The notes: generated by a model not told the origin, from the sequence alone. A stretch of DNA of 46,167 bases from an uncultured Lachnospiraceae bacterium (GCA_947626365.1 CANQRW010000024.1:1-46167), one strand, 5' to 3'. Positions 15,056 through 26,731 are shown, counted from the first letter of the stretch. Numbers and translations are program-made.

Positions 15056-16555
15056 ATGTACGCGTTTTACGAGAACCTGAGCCAGGTATCAGTTGTTCTG
15101 ATCAGCCTGTCCATCATCCTGTTCGCCGGTTTTTTGGTGACCAGGGTGACCAAATTTTTTAATCTGCCCAATGTCAGCGGCTTCATCATCGCGGGAATCC
15201 TGATCGGTCCCTACGTAGGGAAAATGATCCCGAAGGAGCTTATCGACGGGATGGAATTTGTCAGCGATATTGCCCTGGCGTTTATCGCATTCAGTGTGGG
15301 AAGGTTTTTCCGGCTGTCTGTCCTTAAAAAGACCGGAAAAAAAGTATTGATCATCACAGCCTTTGAGTCGCTGGCGGCAGGCGCCCTGATTACAGTAATG
15401 CTGCGTTTCGCCTTCCATACATCCTGGGCCTTCTCCCTAGTGGCGGGAGCCATTGCCACGGCCACAGCCCCGGCCAGCACCATCATGACCATCCGCCAGT
15501 ATCACGCCAAGGGAGAGTTTGTGGATATTCTCCTGCAGGTGGTAGCCATGGATGATGTGGTGGCCCTGCTGGCATTCAGCGTGGCTTCTTCGGCGGCCCA
15601 TGCGGCTCTGGACGGAACCGTCAGCCTGAGCGATATCCTGACGCCTGTTTTCAGCAACGGTCTGGGAATCCTGATGGGGCTGGGCTGCGGCGCGTTTCTG
15701 AAGAAGCTTCTGGAGCCGGGACGCAGCAAGGACAACCGGCTGATTCTTCCGGTGGCTACGCTTCTGGGTCTGGCCGGTCTGTGCAGCGCCCTGGATATCT
15801 CTCCGCTGCTGGCCTGTATGGCATTCGGCGGCGCGTTCATCAACCTGACCTCGGATAAGAAGCTGTTCCATCAGATCGACCATTTCACTCCGCCGATCCT
15901 GTCCTGCTTCTTCATTTTGTCCGGCATGCGGCTGGATGTGAGCGCCCTTCAGACTGCGGGGATCATAGGGGCGGCCTATTTTGTGGTGAGAATCATAGGA
16001 AAGTACGCGGGAGCCTGGCTGGGCTGCCGTATCTGCGGCATGGATGCGAAGGTGCGCAATTATCTGGGCGTGGCGCTGATTCCGCAGGCGGGAGTTTCCA
16101 TCGGGCTGGCGGTTCTGGGCCAGAGGATTCTTCCGACGGCTATGGGAAATCTTCTGTCTACCATTATCCTGTCATCCTCGGTTCTCTATGAGCTGGTGGG
16201 GCCGGCAAGCGCCAGGGCAGCGCTGTTTTTCAGCGGAGCCATTCACGGGGAGAAGGAAGCGGCCGCGGAAGCAAAGCATCCGGCGAATTCCGAGAAGAAA
16301 GAGATAAAAGAGAAGACCGCCGGGAAGAAGGAGAAGAAGGCCGCCTCCGGGAAGAAGATATCCGAGAAGAAAAAGAACGGAGGAAAATCTGGAAAATACA
16401 GAGGGAACAGACCGGAGGATGTGGTGGTAGCCTGGAAGGCTACGGGCGGCAGCTTCCAGAATGCCCGCCTGAATGTAGTGCCGCGGATGGTTCACCGGCA
16501 GAACATGACAGAAAATCCGATGAAACCGGAGAAGATCTACCTGAACAGGCATTGA
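15056..16555 (+). CDS. Cation:proton antiporter, CPA2/KefB-like
   Basis: A 499-residue membrane protein with about 11-12 hydrophobic segments in residues 10-390, matching the Na+/H+ exchanger fold of CPA2 (NLPNVSGFIIAGILIGP near residue 35 and the DD-containing VVAMDDVVALLAF near 165, the pair of acidic residues that carry ions in electrogenic antiporters). The last ~100 residues are cytoplasmic and very rich in Lys and Glu (EKKEIKEKTAGKKEKKA), with no RCK/TrkA-N domain, which is unusual compared with KefB/KefC and suggests a distinct control. It would exchange Na+ or K+ for H+. Divergent LysR upstream. Confidence 0.88.
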   Translation: MYAFYENLSQVSVVLISLSIILFAGFLVTRVTKFFNLPNVSGFIIAGILIGPYVGKMIPKELIDGMEFVSDIALAFIAFSVGRFFRLSVLKKTGKKVLIITAFESLAAGALITVMLRFAFHTSWAFSLVAGAIATATAPASTIMTIRQYHAKGEFVDILLQVVAMDDVVALLAFSVASSAAHAALDGTVSLSDILTPVFSNGLGILMGLGCGAFLKKLLEPGRSKDNRLILPVATLLGLAGLCSALDISPLLACMAFGGAFINLTSDKKLFHQIDHFTPPILSCFFILSGMRLDVSALQTAGIIGAAYFVVRIIGKYAGAWLGCRICGMDAKVRNYLGVALIPQAGVSIGLAVLGQRILPTAMGNLLSTIILSSSVLYELVGPASARAALFFSGAIHGEKEAAAEAKHPANSEKKEIKEKTAGKKEKKAASGKKISEKKKNGGKSGKYRGNRPEDVVVAWKATGGSFQNARLNVVPRMVHRQNMTENPMKPEKIYLNRH

Positions 16556-16623
16556 GCGTTTATCTGCCCGAGTATCATTAGAATTCTGCTGAAATTGTTC
16601 TGCTGAAATCGGTGAAAAATATG

Positions 16624-16650
16624 TTGACTTCCGGGGGGGTTGTATATAAT
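16624..16650 (+). promoter_or_regulatory. Promoter with a G7 tract in the spacer, before the surface protein gene
   Basis: TTGACT (16624-16629) and a perfect TATAAT (16645-16650) are separated by 15 bp, two short of optimal. The spacer holds seven consecutive G (16633-16639). Change in the length of this tract by slippage would alter promoter strength. Confidence 0.6.
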
Positions 16651-16701
16651 AATAAGTACAGAAGTATTATTTTGTCAGTGACCCCATATAAAGGAGGAGA
16701 C

Positions 16702-19698
16702 ATGATGAAGCGAGATGTAAAAAAATGGGTTTCCGTGCTGCTGAGCGCGGCGCTGATCGTCACCGGCACCGGTATGGTGGCGCAGGGAGATACGGCCGCC
16801 TCAGGAACCGGTATATGTGAACACCACAAAGAGCATACGCCGCAATGCGGTTACGAAGCTCCCAGGGAAGCCAGGCCGTGCAGCCATGCGGAGGGGCATC
16901 ATACGAGGGAATGCTATAGGAAAACCGCTACGCCCAGCGATGCAGACAAGGCCACGCCCAGCGAAGCAGGCAAGGCCACGCCCAGCGAGGCGGAGCATGA
17001 CGAGATTATTATGGATGGTTCCGAAATCGCCTTAAGCGATGAGTTCAACCCGGATCCTGAAGAGGGATGGGTTCTGGACTGTAAGCACCTGAAGGGGGAC
17101 CATGGCGATTACAGCTGCGGCTATCAGGAAGCATCGGAGGGTTCGCCCTGTACATTTGTGTGCGATCAGTGCGGCAAAGTTACTTATGTAGATGAAAATG
17201 GAGTTTCCAAGACGGAAGAAATAGGCAGGGATCGTCTTGTGAAGGTATCTTCTCTTTCCCAGAACAGTGGAAAATGGGGAAGCAGCGACAAGGATTTGTG
17301 GTATTTTGTAGATAAGAGCTGTACATTTAATGACAGGATTCAGATTGGCGAGGGCCATGTGACCCTGCTTCTGGGAAGCGGAACTGTCCTGACGGCGTCT
17401 AAGGGCATCAATGTGCCGGAGGGGACATCCCTGACTATCTACGGACAGACGACGACAGGCGGTACCCTCAAGGCCACCGGTTACGGCTATGGGGCCGGCA
17501 TCGGCGGCGACGGGAGAAGCTCCCGGGTCGGAGAGATCACGATCAACAGCGGCCATGTGGCTGCTTATGGAACGACCCAGCAGGCGGCAGACCAGATGGG
17601 CTACAATCCGGCGGCAATCGGCAGCGGCTCCTCCAGCAGGGCGGTAAAGGTTACGGTTAAAGGCGGCAAGGTAGAAGCATACGGAACCAACGGCGGGGCC
17701 GGTATCGGCGGCAGCTGGTACAATGATGGCGGCGACGGTTATGTCAGGATTACCGGCGGAAATGTCTATGCGAAAGGCGGCTCTGTAGACCGGGTAGTGA
17801 CCAGCGGAAAGCCTCTGGGCGGAGCCGGCATCGGTTCTGCTACCAACAGCCAAAGCGGCACGATAGAGATTACCGGCGGCACCATTGAGGCCATAGGCGG
17901 CAGCAATGCGGATGGAATCGGCAATGGAAGCAACGGTTACGGAGCGAAAGTATCCATCAGCGGAGACGTCAGCCTGACGGCTCGGGGTGACCAGGCGGCA
18001 GTAGACGGGGCTGTGGATTTCAGCCGCCGCACAGGTGATTATATTGTCTTTGGCAATGAGCAGAATGCTGAGACCAAGGAAGTTTCGGCCCTTCGGGTAA
18101 ATGGGGACACGAAATCTCTGATGAGCGAAACGGCGGTTTACCGGTATCTGAAGGCGGAGCCTCTTACCATGAATGCCGTTAAGGTATATTCCGAAAAAAG
18201 TTATGCCGATATCGGCAACACGGTTCGGTTTGCGGTGAAGCCGGTGGGCGGAAGCCATCCTGATGCGGACCTTTCCAAAATTCTGAATGCAGCGTGGAGT
18301 GTGGAGGCGCCGGCAGGCCAGTATAAGAGCGGTTATACCCAGATCGGCAGCGACGGGCTTCTGCAGATCGGCGGCGATGAGACGGCAGAGGACCTGATCG
18401 TGACAGGCTCCTTCGATGTGCCGGAAGGCGTAACGAATGCAGGCAGCACCAGTGACGTGAAGGTAAACCAGGCGGTTTATACCATATATTTTGATGCCAA
18501 CGGCGGCGAGGCCGACAGGGCTTCCCTTCAGACAAAACAGGGCCGCCTGACAGCAAGTCTTCCGACAGCTTCCAGAAGAGGCCATGATTTCACAGGCTGG
18601 TACACGGCTCCGGAAGGCGGCAGCCGGATTACGGACGGCTATGTATTCTCTTACGGCATGATGCTGTACGCGCACTGGGAGCCGAAGACCTACACGGTTA
18701 CCTACCATACCATGGGCGGCAGCCCTGAGACTTTTACCAACCCGGTGGTGTTCGGGAAACGGGCTGGAACGCCTGCTTTCACAGCGAAGGAATGGGCCGT
18801 ATTTGAAGGCTGGTACACAGATCTGAGCTACACCAGGCGCTGGAATTTCGACAGCGATGTAGTAGAGGGCGATATGGATTTGTACGCCAAATGGTCCGAT
18901 GCGGTCCTGGATGCGGCGGTGACGGCGGAAGCAGTGCCGGCTCAGGGAGGAACGGTAAAGTACGCAGGCCGGTATCGGGTCGGTTCCCAGGTGACTCTGG
19001 AAGCGGAAGCTTCAAGAGGCTACAGCTTCTCCTGCTGGATGGAGGGAGATCAGATCGTCGGCACTTCGCCCAGTCTCCAGATCACGGTTGATGGGGACAG
19101 AGTTCTGACGGCAGTATTTGAAAGAAGAAGTTCCGGCGGTTCCGGCGGCAGTTCCGGTGGCGGCAGCTCCGGCGGAGGCGGTGGTGGCGGAGGCGGAGGC
19201 GGCTCCAAATCCGGTCAGACCGGCACGGCACAGGTGCCTTCAGCAGGTTCCGCGCCGACGGTGGTTCCCGGAAGCGGAAGCGCGATCACGACAGTGGTAA
19301 GCACAGCCGCCAGCGGCGTTGGAACGGCAGGTGTGGCCAACGCTAATGTGGTATCCGGCGCATGGGTCCAGAGCACCCAGGGATGGATTCTCCAGTACAG
19401 CGACGGAACCGTGGCTTCCAACAGCTGGATCTGCGTGGCGGAGAACGACGGCGCCCACTGGTACCATTTTGGAGGCACTGGAATTATGGATACGGGCTGG
19501 CTGAATCTGGACGGCAAAGTCTATTACCTGAAAGCAGCTCAGAGCGGCAACGGCCGTATGGCTACGGGCTGGCAGATGCTGAACGGCAAGTGGTATTATT
19601 TCAGCAGCGCAAGCGACGCGACGCTGGGAGCTCTGCTCACCAATACGGTGACTCCGGACGGCTACCGGGTAAATGCCCAAGGCGAGTGGATTCAGTAA
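16702..19698 (+). CDS. Secreted multidomain cell-wall-binding protein
   Basis: A 998-residue exported protein. A signal peptide (about residues 1-33, KKWVSVLLSAALIVTGTGMVAQG) precedes a Cys/His-rich head with two copies of a C-H-H-CGY-PC pattern (about 37-65 and 125-155), separated by three ATPSxA repeats. Residues ~200-450 form repeated GAGIGG/ITGGxVxAxGG strands, probably a beta-solenoid. Then come two InlB/Flg_new type repeats (about 593-660 and 660-731, YTIYFDANGG and GWYT), a related beta domain (738-808), a Gly/Ser linker with 11 Gly in a row, and C-terminal choline-binding-type wall repeats (886-998, GWxxxxGKWYYF). It likely sits on the cell surface as an adhesin. Two ATGs (16702, 16705) share the AAGGAGG at 16691-16697. 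The promoter has a possible phase-variable tract. Confidence 0.88.
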   Translation: MMKRDVKKWVSVLLSAALIVTGTGMVAQGDTAASGTGICEHHKEHTPQCGYEAPREARPCSHAEGHHTRECYRKTATPSDADKATPSEAGKATPSEAEHDEIIMDGSEIALSDEFNPDPEEGWVLDCKHLKGDHGDYSCGYQEASEGSPCTFVCDQCGKVTYVDENGVSKTEEIGRDRLVKVSSLSQNSGKWGSSDKDLWYFVDKSCTFNDRIQIGEGHVTLLLGSGTVLTASKGINVPEGTSLTIYGQTTTGGTLKATGYGYGAGIGGDGRSSRVGEITINSGHVAAYGTTQQAADQMGYNPAAIGSGSSSRAVKVTVKGGKVEAYGTNGGAGIGGSWYNDGGDGYVRITGGNVYAKGGSVDRVVTSGKPLGGAGIGSATNSQSGTIEITGGTIEAIGGSNADGIGNGSNGYGAKVSISGDVSLTARGDQAAVDGAVDFSRRTGDYIVFGNEQNAETKEVSALRVNGDTKSLMSETAVYRYLKAEPLTMNAVKVYSEKSYADIGNTVRFAVKPVGGSHPDADLSKILNAAWSVEAPAGQYKSGYTQIGSDGLLQIGGDETAEDLIVTGSFDVPEGVTNAGSTSDVKVNQAVYTIYFDANGGEADRASLQTKQGRLTASLPTASRRGHDFTGWYTAPEGGSRITDGYVFSYGMMLYAHWEPKTYTVTYHTMGGSPETFTNPVVFGKRAGTPAFTAKEWAVFEGWYTDLSYTRRWNFDSDVVEGDMDLYAKWSDAVLDAAVTAEAVPAQGGTVKYAGRYRVGSQVTLEAEASRGYSFSCWMEGDQIVGTSPSLQITVDGDRVLTAVFERRSSGGSGGSSGGGSSGGGGGGGGGGGSKSGQTGTAQVPSAGSAPTVVPGSGSAITTVVSTAASGVGTAGVANANVVSGAWVQSTQGWILQYSDGTVASNSWICVAENDGAHWYHFGGTGIMDTGWLNLDGKVYYLKAAQSGNGRMATGWQMLNGKWYYFSSASDATLGALLTNTVTPDGYRVNAQGEWIQ

Positions 19699-19916
19699 GC
19701 GATTCTCGGAATGGGAAAAGGATAATATGATATAATCTGACCGGCGTTGTGTCCGACTGTCTGATGAACAGCCGGAGGCAGCGCCGGTTTTATATACCAT
19801 CGCAGGCAGAAAGATAGCCGGAGGCAGGCTTTTTGTATCCGGTGGGAGGCGGTATTTCCGGCCCTTGTCAGAGTACCATACAGTTTATCAAAATTTATCA
19901 AAATTTTATAAAAAAT
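19699..19916. other. Gap before groES: terminator and AT-rich upstream DNA
   Basis: No gene seen. It holds the terminator at 19740 and an AT-rich direct repeat (TTTATCAAAATTTATCAAAA, 19885-19904) directly upstream of the groES promoter, which may act as an UP-like element. Confidence 0.6.
19740..19792 (+). terminator. Terminator of the surface protein gene
   Basis: ACCGGCG (19740-19746) pairs with CGCCGGT (19782-19788), with further structure in between, followed by TTTTA. Confidence 0.65.
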
Positions 19917-19959
19917 TTAGCACTCAACCCTTGACAGTGCTAACAAACAGTGCTATAAC
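19917..19959 (+). promoter_or_regulatory. CIRCE operator and groESL promoter
   Basis: TTAGCACTC (19917-19925), nine bases, then CAGTGCTAA (19935-19943): the HrcA-binding CIRCE element with a single mismatch (C for G) in the right arm. TTGACA (19931-19936) lies inside it, with TATAAC (19954-19959) 17 bp on. Repression by HrcA and induction by heat follow from established knowledge of this element. Confidence 0.95.
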
Positions 19960-20004
19960 ATATGTTGATAGAAAAAATAACCATTTTTTAAGGAGGAATC
20001 ATAA

Positions 20005-20289
20005 ATGAAACTGACACCGTTATTTGACAGAGTTGTCCTGAAGCAGCTGGTGGCAGAGGAGACCACCAAGTCCGGAATCGTTCTTCCCGGCCAGGCCAAA
20101 GAGAAGCCTCAGCAGGCTGAGGTTGTCGCGGTAGGCCCCGGCGGCGTGGTTGACGGCAAGGAAGTCACCATGCAGGTCAAGGTTGGCGATAAGGTCATCT
20201 ACTCCAAGTATTCCGGCACGGAAGTGGAAGTAGAGGACGAGAAGTACGTGATCGTGAAGCAGAATGACATTCTGGCAGTGATCGAGTGA
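20005..20289 (+). CDS. groES: Co-chaperonin GroES
   Basis: The 94-residue lid of the GroEL chamber. Begins MKLTPLFDRVVLKQL and contains the mobile loop around ETTKSGIVLPGQAKEKPQ, then GDKVIYSKYSGTEVEVEDEKYVIVKQNDILAV, all family features at full length. AAGGAGG lies 9 bp before the start. First gene of the operon under CIRCE control; groEL follows after 30 bp. Confidence 0.98.
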   Translation: MKLTPLFDRVVLKQLVAEETTKSGIVLPGQAKEKPQQAEVVAVGPGGVVDGKEVTMQVKVGDKVIYSKYSGTEVEVEDEKYVIVKQNDILAVIE

Positions 20290-20301
20290 GAAAGAATCTA
20301 A

Positions 20302-21939
<1,638 letters not shown>

Positions 21940-21972
21940 GCGGCAGCGCGGAAGAGATATCGTTGATGTGCG

Positions 21973-22008
21973 GGAGACTGCCATGCTTATGGCGGTCTCC
22001 TGTTTTAT
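21973..22008 (+). terminator. Terminator of groESL
   Basis: GGAGACTGCC (21973-21982) and GGCGGTCTCC (21991-22000) with an 8-nt loop, then TGTTTTATT. The bases that follow (ATTACGTCGGTATG, about 22009-22022) match the border of the 44-bp repeat family seen at 24.3 and 26.8 kb. Confidence 0.85.
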
Positions 22009-22100
22009 TACGTCGGTATGATATCCGGAAAGCGCGCCGAGGACATGTACATGTCTTACGGGGCGGGCATGAACCGGGGTATGATGAGGAGGGAAATCTT

Positions 22101-22595
22101 ATGAATGAAGCGTATGTGGAGTGGCTGGTGAAGAGAAAGACGCCGGGGTATAACTATCTCTTGAAGGGCCTGCTGGCGTTTGTATGTGTGCTTTCATTTT
22201 TGATTGCCATGACGACGCCCTTTGGGTTTATTGTGTTGCTGGCGGTGATCGTGGCGATGTATTTTATATGGCCTATGTTCAGCATCGAGTATGAGTACCT
22301 GATCGTCAATGACCAGGTGAGTGTGGACAAGATCATGGGGCAGACCAGGAGAAAGAAGGCCTGGGAGGCAGTGCTGGAGGACATCGAGCTGATTGGCCCC
22401 CGGGACGCCTATCAGGTAAAGGATCTGCAGAAACAGGGCATGAAGGTGCTGGATTTTACCTCCAGGGAGCCTAACAGGAAAGTCTACGCTATCATGCAGC
22501 AGAAGGCGGGAGAGACCACACAGGTTCTTATTGAGCCCAACGACAGGATTCTGGAGCACCTGCGCCAGAGAGCGCCCCGGAAGGTGATCCTGTAA
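22101..22595 (+). CDS. Small membrane protein, DUF6106-like
   Basis: A 164-residue protein of unknown function that I recognise as the DUF6106 type found in Lachnospiraceae. It begins MNEAYVEWLVKRKTP, has two adjacent hydrophobic helices (about residues 20-58) and then a cytoplasmic beta-rich domain (YEYLIVNDQVSVDKIMGQTRRK, FTSREPNRKVYAI) that resembles a PH-like fold, ending in a basic tail. The start at 22101 follows GAGGAGGG. It lies alone between groESL and guaB. No partner suggests its job. Confidence 0.8.
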   Translation: MNEAYVEWLVKRKTPGYNYLLKGLLAFVCVLSFLIAMTTPFGFIVLLAVIVAMYFIWPMFSIEYEYLIVNDQVSVDKIMGQTRRKKAWEAVLEDIELIGPRDAYQVKDLQKQGMKVLDFTSREPNRKVYAIMQQKAGETTQVLIEPNDRILEHLRQRAPRKVIL

Positions 22596-22716
22596 TTTCG
22601 GAGAGCGCGAAGAAGCGTGCATCGGAGAAAATCCGCGGCCTGGAAAAGCTGTGAAGATGCGGTTTTTCAAGGTGCCCTGACAGCGCGTTAACGCAGTAAA
22701 ATCAAGGATAATCCGC

Positions 22717-22745
22717 TTGACAAGGGCAGGAAAGTTTGTTACACT
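22717..22745 (+). promoter_or_regulatory. Promoter for guaB
   Basis: TTGACA (22717-22722), 17-bp spacer, TACACT (22740-22745). No riboswitch-like structure was recognised in the leader. Confidence 0.75.
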
Positions 22746-22825
22746 ATGACACTATATATAGCGAAATATTAACCTTTACAGACACCAATTATTTTACATC
22801 AACAGGAGAAAGTGAGGAAATTTGA

Positions 22826-24283
<1,458 letters not shown>

Positions 24284-24295
24284 ACCTCATAACAT

Positions 24296-24339
24296 ACGTC
24301 AGTATGCAAAAAACGCGCCAGTGACGCTTTGTTTGTATT
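24296..24339. repeat. 44-bp hairpin repeat, copy A (mixed arms)
   Basis: Unit begins ACGTCAGTATGC, left arm CAAAAAACGCG, centre CCAGTGA, right arm CGCTTTGTTTG, then TATT. The left arm matches copy B and the right arm matches the copy at 26779, so its own arms pair poorly while its left arm could pair with the right arm of copy B. Confidence 0.85.
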
Positions 24340-24383
24340 ACGTCAGTATGCAAAAAACGCGCCAGTGACGCGTTTTTTGTATT
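24340..24383. repeat. 44-bp hairpin repeat, copy B, terminator-like
   Basis: Directly abuts copy A. Arms CAAAAAACGCG and CGCGTTTTTTG pair perfectly around CCAGTGA. The T run in the right arm would make it a terminator for guaB on the plus strand. Confidence 0.85.
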
Positions 24384-24396
24384 GTGCGCGAAACCC

Positions 24397-24426
24397 TTGA
24401 GTTTTGCCGGGAGGGTATGGTATACT
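24397..24426 (+). promoter_or_regulatory. Promoter for the TIM-barrel isomerase gene
   Basis: TTGAGT (24397-24402) and TATACT (24421-24426) at 18 bp; the -10 is preceded by TGG, giving an extended -10. Confidence 0.65.
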
Positions 24427-24492
24427 TGCGTTGAAACAGAGATATTTCCGGCAGTTAAGTATGCGGTGTATTATGATAAGGAGGTGCTGTCA

Positions 24493-25341
24493 ATGAGCAA
24501 AGGAAACTATGGTATGCGGTGTCATGATATCGCTCCTAAGGGAACGATTCAGGAGGTACTGGACAAGGTCGTGGATAATGGGGTCCTTCAGATTCAGCTG
24601 GCTATGGGAAAATCATTTTCGGATTTTGATTCCAGCTACGGCCATTATTCTCCGGGAGCGGCGCACATGCTTCGCAAAGAACTGGATAAAAGGGGAATCC
24701 ATGTGGCGGTTCTGGGCTGCTATATTAATCCCACCAACCCGGATGAGAGCAAGCGCGAGGCTGAGATCCGGCGGTTTATCGAGCATTTGAAATACGCAAA
24801 GATTCTGGGAGCGGACATGGTAGGCACGGAGACCGGGCGCTACGACGCGGATTTCAAGGTGGTTCCCTATACATACACGGAGGGAAATTATCAGATTCTC
24901 TTAAAGTCCATGAGACAGATTGTGAAGGCGGCTGAGAAACTGGGAGTTACCGTAGGCGTGGAGGCGGTTCATGATCATACGCTGTACTGTCCGGAGATCA
25001 TGCGGCGTTTCCTGGAGGATATGGATTCTCCCAATGTGGAAGCCATTTTGGATCCGGTAAATCTGATCAGCGCCGAGAACTATCAGAATCAGGATGAGGT
25101 GATTGAAAAAGCCTTTAAGCTGTACGCGGACCGGATTAGTGTCCTTCACATCAAGGACTTTGTCATGGTGGACGGCCAGCCGGAGTTTGCCATGGTTCAT
25201 GACGGGCTGTTCCACTATGAGCATCTGCTTAAGCTGGTGAAACAGTATAAGCCTTACGCGGCTATGCTTCTGGAAAATTCCAGGCCGGGCAGATGTCACC
25301 AGGATATTGCGTATCTGGAAAGTATCTATCAGAACATATAG
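24493..25341 (+). CDS. Sugar phosphate isomerase/epimerase family protein (AP endonuclease 2 fold)
   Basis: A 282-residue TIM-barrel protein of the xylose isomerase-like group. Likely metal ligands are spread at the ends of strands: Glu in GTETGR, Glu in VGVEAVHDH, Asp/Asn in AILDPVNLI, His in VLHIKDF and Glu in LLENSRPG. Family members interconvert keto sugars, inosose or hydroxypyruvate-type substrates; the sequence does not reveal which. The ATG at 24493 is preceded by AAGGAGG; the longer open frame upstream crosses the promoter. It stands alone, so context gives no substrate. Confidence 0.85.
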   Translation: MSKGNYGMRCHDIAPKGTIQEVLDKVVDNGVLQIQLAMGKSFSDFDSSYGHYSPGAAHMLRKELDKRGIHVAVLGCYINPTNPDESKREAEIRRFIEHLKYAKILGADMVGTETGRYDADFKVVPYTYTEGNYQILLKSMRQIVKAAEKLGVTVGVEAVHDHTLYCPEIMRRFLEDMDSPNVEAILDPVNLISAENYQNQDEVIEKAFKLYADRISVLHIKDFVMVDGQPEFAMVHDGLFHYEHLLKLVKQYKPYAAMLLENSRPGRCHQDIAYLESIYQNI

Positions 25342-25390
25342 AAGAATCGTGCCAAAGAGAAGAGTTTTGTAAAGACAGGCCGGCAGTCCG

Positions 25391-25530
25391 GCACAGCCGG
25401 AGCGGAAATGACACAGCCGGAGCGAAAATGGCGCGGCCGGAGCAGGAATGACACAGCCGGAGCGGAAACAGCGCAGCCGGAGCGGGAATGACACAGCCGG
25501 AGCGGGAATGGCGCAGCCGGAAGGGAAACA
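25391..25530. repeat. 20-bp tandem repeat, seven units, before the malic enzyme gene
   Basis: Seven exact-length units of the form ACACAGCCGGAGCGGAAATG. The first four bases alternate between ACAC and GCGC in a 40-bp super-period. Every unit keeps CCGGAGC or a one-base variant (CCGGAAG in the last unit). The last unit ends 1 bp before the AGGAGG of the next gene. No spacers are present, so this is not a CRISPR. Confidence 0.95.
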
Positions 25531-25540
25531 GGAGGATCGT

Positions 25541-26713
25541 ATGACATTAAAGGAAGAAGCATTAGCAAAGCATTATGAGTGGAAGGGAAAGATTGAGGTG
25601 ATTTCCAGAACGCCCATTAAGAACCGGGAGCAGCTGTCCCTGGCCTACACGCCGGGAGTGGCGGAGCCCTGCCTGGAGATTGCCAAAGACCCCATGAAGG
25701 TGTATGAGCTGACCAGGCGCCAGAATCTGGTGGCTGTGATCACCGACGGAACGGCGGTGCTGGGCCTGGGAGATATCGGCCCTGAGGCGGCTATGCCGGT
25801 TATGGAAGGGAAATGCGCTCTGTTCAAAGAGTTTGCCGGCGTGGATGCATTTCCCATCTGTATTGACTCCAAAGATCCGAAGGTAATCATCGATACCGTG
25901 GCGCTCATTTCCAAGAGTTTCGGCGGCATCAATCTGGAGGATATTTCCGCTCCCAGATGTTTTGAGATTGAAGCGGAGCTGAAGAAACGCTGCGATATCC
26001 CTGTGTTCCACGACGATCAGCACGGCACGGCCATTGTGGTGTCGGCAGCCCTTCTCAATGCCATCAAGGTGGTGGGAAAGAAAATGGGAGAGCTGGAGAT
26101 CGTCATCAACGGCGCAGGCGCCGCGGGAATCTCTATCGCGAAAATGCTTTTGCAGCTGGGATTCGGCAATGTGATCCTCTGCGATATCAAGGGCGCAGTC
26201 TTCGAGGGCGCCGACTGGCTGAATCCGGCCCAGGCGGATATGGCGAAAGTGACCAACAGGGACAAGAAGCAGGGGACTCTGGCGGATATGATGAAAGGAG
26301 CCGATGTGTTCATCGGCGTGTCCCGGCCCAACCTGGTAACCGGGGAAATGGTCCGCTCCATGGCGGAGGGGGCCATTGTGTTCCCCATGGCCAATCCGAC
26401 TCCGGAGATCATGCCCCAGGATGCCCTGGCTGCAGGCGCGGCGGTGGTAGGCACCGGCCGCTCCGATTTTAAGAATCAGATCAACAATGTGCTGGCGTTC
26501 CCGGGAATCTTCAAGGGAGCCCTGTCGGTGATGGCCGCGGATATCACAGAGTCCATGAAGATGGCGGCGGCCAGAGCCATCGCCGGAGTGGTGAAGCCGG
26601 AACAGCTTTCCGCCGACTATATTCTTCCCCATGCCTTCGACCCGGAGGTAGTGGAAGCAGTGGCGGCGGCCGTAGCGGAGGACGCCAGGAAGAACGGGCT
26701 GGCCAGGCTGTAA
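25541..26713 (+). CDS. NAD(P)-dependent malic enzyme (malate to pyruvate)
   Basis: Decarboxylates L-malate to pyruvate and CO2. The 390-residue short bacterial form shows the general-acid Tyr in LSLAYTPGVAEPC, the catalytic Lys region GPEAAMPVMEGKCALFKEF, the metal motif HDDQHGTAIV, the Rossmann loop INGAGAAGISIAKML and ANPTPEI. AGGAGG lies 5 bp before ATG 25541; an upstream GTG/ATG in frame would read through the repeat array and is unlikely. With the tartrate/fumarate hydratase module 7 kb on, it gives a route from C4 acids to pyruvate. NAD or NADP choice is not decided by eye. Confidence 0.94.
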   Translation: MTLKEEALAKHYEWKGKIEVISRTPIKNREQLSLAYTPGVAEPCLEIAKDPMKVYELTRRQNLVAVITDGTAVLGLGDIGPEAAMPVMEGKCALFKEFAGVDAFPICIDSKDPKVIIDTVALISKSFGGINLEDISAPRCFEIEAELKKRCDIPVFHDDQHGTAIVVSAALLNAIKVVGKKMGELEIVINGAGAAGISIAKMLLQLGFGNVILCDIKGAVFEGADWLNPAQADMAKVTNRDKKQGTLADMMKGADVFIGVSRPNLVTGEMVRSMAEGAIVFPMANPTPEIMPQDALAAGAAVVGTGRSDFKNQINNVLAFPGIFKGALSVMAADITESMKMAAARAIAGVVKPEQLSADYILPHAFDPEVVEAVAAAVAEDARKNGLARL

Positions 26714-26731
26714 GCTGGAGTGCAGGAAAAG

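Noticed and set aside
22596-22825. Purine riboswitch before guaB
   Set aside because: No conserved aptamer pattern was recognised; only a sigma-A promoter and a short leader are visible.
25391-25530. CRISPR array
   Set aside because: Units are contiguous 20-mers without spacers and no cas genes are in the window.
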